Part shown: piece after piece, positions 22,186-23,959 of the stretch
Layout of the letters: every line of letters starts with the position of its first letter
Position numbering within the stretch: the first letter of the stretch is position 1
DNA from: BMS3Abin12 sp964487445
GTDB taxonomy: Bacteria; Pseudomonadota; Gammaproteobacteria; 21-64-14
DNA: 23,959 nt
Reading direction: 5' to 3'
NCBI GenBank assembly: GCA_964487445.1
Contig: CAZAQG010000038.1
Coordinates: forward strand, 1 to 23,959
Position numbers and translations under genes: made by a program
Notes under the pieces: model-generated
Databases searched by the model: none
What the model was told of the DNA's origin: nothing
Seen by the model: only the letters and a program-made list of their open reading frames with translations

Positions 22186-23415
22186 TCAGCCCGGGTTGCC
22201 GTCGATCCTGCGGCGCAGGTACATCGGCGCGTAGCGCACGGCCCATGCCCCCAGAAACAGCAACCACGCCGCCGCGGCGAGTACGTTCAGGGATAGCCCG
22301 TCGAGGTGTGCGAGCGGCGGGATCGCCGCGCCGATGCGCAGCAGCGCCGTCACGTTGATCCCCCAGAAACAGGCCCAGGTGAACCCATCGGCGACCAGCG
22401 CGCGTCCGGAGTGCCCGAGGCTCACGCGCGAGGCCATCGCCACCAGCATGCCGGTCAGGAAGCCGATACCGAGCGCGTGCAGCGGCGCGAAACCGAGGAT
22501 CCGATGCCCGGTGCGCCAGAACACCAGGCTCTGGATCGCATACAGGGCGAGCGCCACCGAGCACCAGGCGAAGCTCACGTGCAGTACGGCGAGCAGGCGC
22601 ACGCGGAAGCTGCGCAGCAGCCCCCAGCGCCAAGTGTGGACGAGGGTCGTGGCCAGGAACACCAGATCCACCGGCCACGTCCAACCCCTCAGGCCGGCCA
22701 TCTGGAGGGCGCCGAGGGCGAGGCTGCACACGAGCATGAGCAGCAGGGCGGGGCGGGGCTGAAAGACCGCGTAGGGTTTGAGTACCGCGTTGCTGAAAAA
22801 GGGGATCATGCGGTGCGCCACGCTTACCACTACCGGGACCAGGAACCACCACAGGCCCGCATCACGGGCGAATGTGAGGAAGCCGTGGAGGCCGGTCACG
22901 ACCCACAGCCCATAGGCCGCGATGCCGGCGGCGCCGGCCGCCAGAGCGGCGTTGAGCAGGCGTTCATAGAACTTGTCACGCGTCGGCGCCGTCGCATAGA
23001 CGCGCAGCAGCGCGTAGAGGCCCGCGCCCCAGCCCGCGAGATAGACCGCCACGCCGGCGGCGAGCAGTGCGCGCGAGGTGAACAGGCCCGCGTAGAACAG
23101 GATCAAGCCCGCCGCAAGCAGCGCGGAACTGCACGCATAGCGGCGCCGCGGGATCGGCTCCCCGTTCATCCAGCGCGGATACGTGGTCATCAGGAAGCCG
23201 AGAAAGAACAGCGGGAACAGCGCGTAGATCATCAGAAACAGGTGGGCGGACGCGACCGGCACGCTCGTGTGCGGCGGCGCCCACAACGCGGTATAACGCC
23301 CGACCAGTTCCGTGCCCCAGAACAGCAGCACGACGACCATCTGGACGGCCCCGGCGAAGAACATCATTCGGTGCGGGGCCGCGCTGAAGATCGGCTGTCG
23401 GGCGGGGCGGCTCAT
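22186..23415 (-). CDS. nnrS: NnrS family heme/copper membrane protein
   Basis: A 409-residue NnrS protein with about 12 membrane helices. Family signatures include FSAAPHRMMFFAGAVQ near the N-terminus, ALFPLFFLGFLMTTYPRWM, WWFLVPVVVSVAHRMIPFFSN and APLHALGIGFLTGMLVAMASRVSLGHSGR. NnrS is a heme- and copper-containing inner-membrane protein known from Rhodobacter that relieves NO stress; it does not itself reduce NO. ATG 23415 overlaps the stop of the preceding norD remnant as ATGA. This is the coupling one would expect in an intact nor operon, although most of norD is gone. It is followed by CopD-like and sirB genes. A Dnr-type promoter about 320 bp upstream would transcribe it. Confidence 0.95.
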   Translation of the reverse strand: MSRPARQPIFSAAPHRMMFFAGAVQMVVVLLFWGTELVGRYTALWAPPHTSVPVASAHLFLMIYALFPLFFLGFLMTTYPRWMNGEPIPRRRYACSSALLAAGLILFYAGLFTSRALLAAGVAVYLAGWGAGLYALLRVYATAPTRDKFYERLLNAALAAGAAGIAAYGLWVVTGLHGFLTFARDAGLWWFLVPVVVSVAHRMIPFFSNAVLKPYAVFQPRPALLLMLVCSLALGALQMAGLRGWTWPVDLVFLATTLVHTWRWGLLRSFRVRLLAVLHVSFAWCSVALALYAIQSLVFWRTGHRILGFAPLHALGIGFLTGMLVAMASRVSLGHSGRALVADGFTWACFWGINVTALLRIGAAIPPLAHLDGLSLNVLAAAAWLLFLGAWAVRYAPMYLRRRIDGNPG

Positions 23416-23696
23416 CGGGTCAGGCGTGCACAGCGCCGGGGCGGCTGCGAGGGGCGGCGGATGGTCGCGAAGCCGCCGCCGAGCCGATGCGACAGGGGGG
23501 CTTCGGCCTCGGTGTTGAAGGCGATGCAGAATAGATCGAGGCCCTGTCGGCGCGCCTCGCGCACGGCGTGGCGCGCGTCCTCCACACCGTAGCGGCCCTC
23601 AATACCGATCAAGGTCGTTCTGTCTGCCGTGGGCGAGCGTCGGCATGCGCCGCTCCGGGCACATGCCGACGCCGCGGGCTTCGCGTAGGGCGCCAT
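23412..23696 (-). pseudogene. norD: norD remnant (C-terminal fragment)
   Basis: The minus-strand frame from about 23606 to the stop at 23412 encodes EGRYGVEDARHAVREARRQG, FCIAF, then RLGGGFATIRRP and a final TR. This matches the last 60-odd residues of the von Willebrand A-type protein NorD, which helps mature nitric-oxide reductase. Intact NorD is roughly 600 residues, and the VWA metal site that should come just before is absent. The frame can be read from ATG 23696, but the first 30 residues are unrelated Ala/Arg-rich sequence. A Dnr-type box and -10 lie directly upstream, so an internal deletion seems to have joined a promoter to the 3' end of norD. The fragment may persist because its stop is coupled to the nnrS start. 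Confidence 0.65.
23639..23670. repeat. 9-bp inverted repeat inside the norD remnant leader
   Basis: GTCGGCATG (23639-23647) and CATGCCGAC (23662-23670) are perfect inverted arms with a 14-nt loop. They lie in the unrelated sequence between the Dnr promoter and the norD fragment. There is no U-tract; it may be a deletion-associated palindrome or an mRNA hairpin. Confidence 0.5.
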
Positions 23697-23702
23697 GCGG
23701 TT

Positions 23703-23750
23703 AGAATACGGGCGGCCCCATCGGAGTGACCTTGACCCGGATCAAGGTCA
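23703..23750 (-). promoter_or_regulatory. extended Dnr-type palindrome and -10 before norD'-nnrS
   Basis: TTGAC-CCGG-ATCAA (23732-23745) matches nine of ten bases. It lies within a longer perfect palindrome with arms TGACCTTGA and TCAAGGTCA (23727-23750). On the minus strand TATTCT (23708-23703) is 33 bp away centre to centre and would start transcription close to 23696, almost at the ATG of the norD fragment. The expected targets are norD', nnrS, the CopD-like gene and sirB. Confidence 0.65.
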
Positions 23751-23785
23751 TCGGTCCTGTCGGGAAGCCGGCGCGATGGGCAACC

Positions 23786-23811
23786 GGGGAAAGGGTGGCG
23801 TCCCTTTTCCC
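23786..23811. terminator. GC-rich hairpin after hsdR
   Basis: GGGAAAGGG (23787-23795) and CCCTTTTCCC (23802-23811) form a strong stem with one bulged base. It lies 34 bp downstream of the hsdR stop and just upstream of the Dnr promoter. No run of U follows on either strand, so intrinsic termination is uncertain. Confidence 0.35.
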
Positions 23812-23844
23812 GCTTCGCATATGCATTCATTCCGATCGATCTCT

Positions 23845-23959
23845 TTACGCCGCCCACCGCTCCGATAGTTGCTCCGCCTGCTCCAGCACCGTCTGCGTGG
23901 CCTTCTCCTGCTTGTCGGGGGGGTAGCCGTGTTTGCGCAGGATGCGCTTGACGATCACC
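23845..23959 (-). CDS. hsdR: type I restriction enzyme R subunit, 3' end (partial)
   Basis: The minus strand reads an open frame from the window edge to TAA at 23847-23845, giving 37 residues. The segment KRILRKHGYPPDKQEKATQT followed by VLEQAEQLSERW is the conserved C-terminus of HsdR (DUF3387/EcoEI R C-terminal type). HsdR is the ATP-dependent translocase and nuclease subunit of type I restriction-modification systems. The remainder lies outside the window. Its stop is about 95 bp from the Dnr-type promoter of the norD remnant, so a defence gene borders the nitrogen-oxide cluster. The call rests on a short but distinctive motif. Confidence 0.8.
   Translation of the reverse strand, partial: VIVKRILRKHGYPPDKQEKATQTVLEQAEQLSERWAA

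Noticed and set aside
20549..22852. 767-codon minus-strand frame spanning the DsrC-like gene to nnrS
   Set aside because: Only its last 112 codons form a real protein; the rest is antisense or out-of-frame reading of sirB, the CopD-like gene and nnrS.
1..23959. CRISPR arrays, tRNA or rRNA genes, insertion sequences
   Set aside because: No regularly spaced direct repeats with spacers, no cloverleaf or rRNA core sequences, and no transposase ORF were recognised.

Overview
The window is high-GC DNA (my estimate is about two thirds G+C) from a gammaproteobacterium. The classical pepA-holC-valS order, a Dnr-type denitrification regulator, the oxygen-independent ubiquinone genes ubiT/U/V and a DsrC-family protein suggest a facultatively denitrifying, possibly sulfur-metabolising lineage such as Ectothiorhodospiraceae/Chromatiales. 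That placement is inference, since no rRNA is present. A run of exactly 100 N (6255-6354) shows this is a scaffold with a gap of unknown true size.

Left part (1-6250): leuA is preceded by a promoter and a 28-codon leader ORF whose last eight codons before the final Pro include five Leu. It overlaps a family-4 uracil-DNA glycosylase gene, followed by rimI. Next is an unusually A+T-rich stretch of about 740 bp (3118-3855) with three copies of a 17-bp element, a sigma-54-like promoter and a strongly foldable downstream segment. It runs towards the 3' end of a membrane diguanylate cyclase gene on the opposite strand. A UMF1-type MFS transporter follows.

Middle (6250-12440): the housekeeping operon pepA-holC-valS on the minus strand, bounded by REP-like GC-rich palindromes, and a divergent ubiT with its own Dnr/Fnr box.

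Right part (12437-23844): an anaerobic/nitrosative-stress region. A minus-strand operon yhcC-like radical SAM > ubiU > ubiV > three-domain lipoate-ligase/DUF116 fusion shares its upstream region with a 65-aa protein gene. A second minus-strand operon is hemerythrin > DUF2249 > NnrS-like membrane protein. Beside it lies a dnr-like regulator (plus strand). A DsrC-family gene lacking the terminal cysteine follows, then an operon norD remnant > nnrS > CopD-like > sirB. Six TTGAY-N4-RTCAA-like boxes lie in front of these units, most about 32 bp from a plausible -10 hexamer, which is the class-II activator geometry. The regulator, its sites, NO-detoxification-type membrane proteins and O2-independent quinone synthesis therefore appear to form one local regulon.

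The last 115 bp hold the 3' end of a type I restriction hsdR gene on the minus strand. The observations most worth pursuing are the lipoate-ligase/DUF116 fusion built into the ubiUV operon, the triple-repeat/sigma-54/structured-RNA locus, the leucine leader, the norD deletion scar and the CysA-less DsrC.
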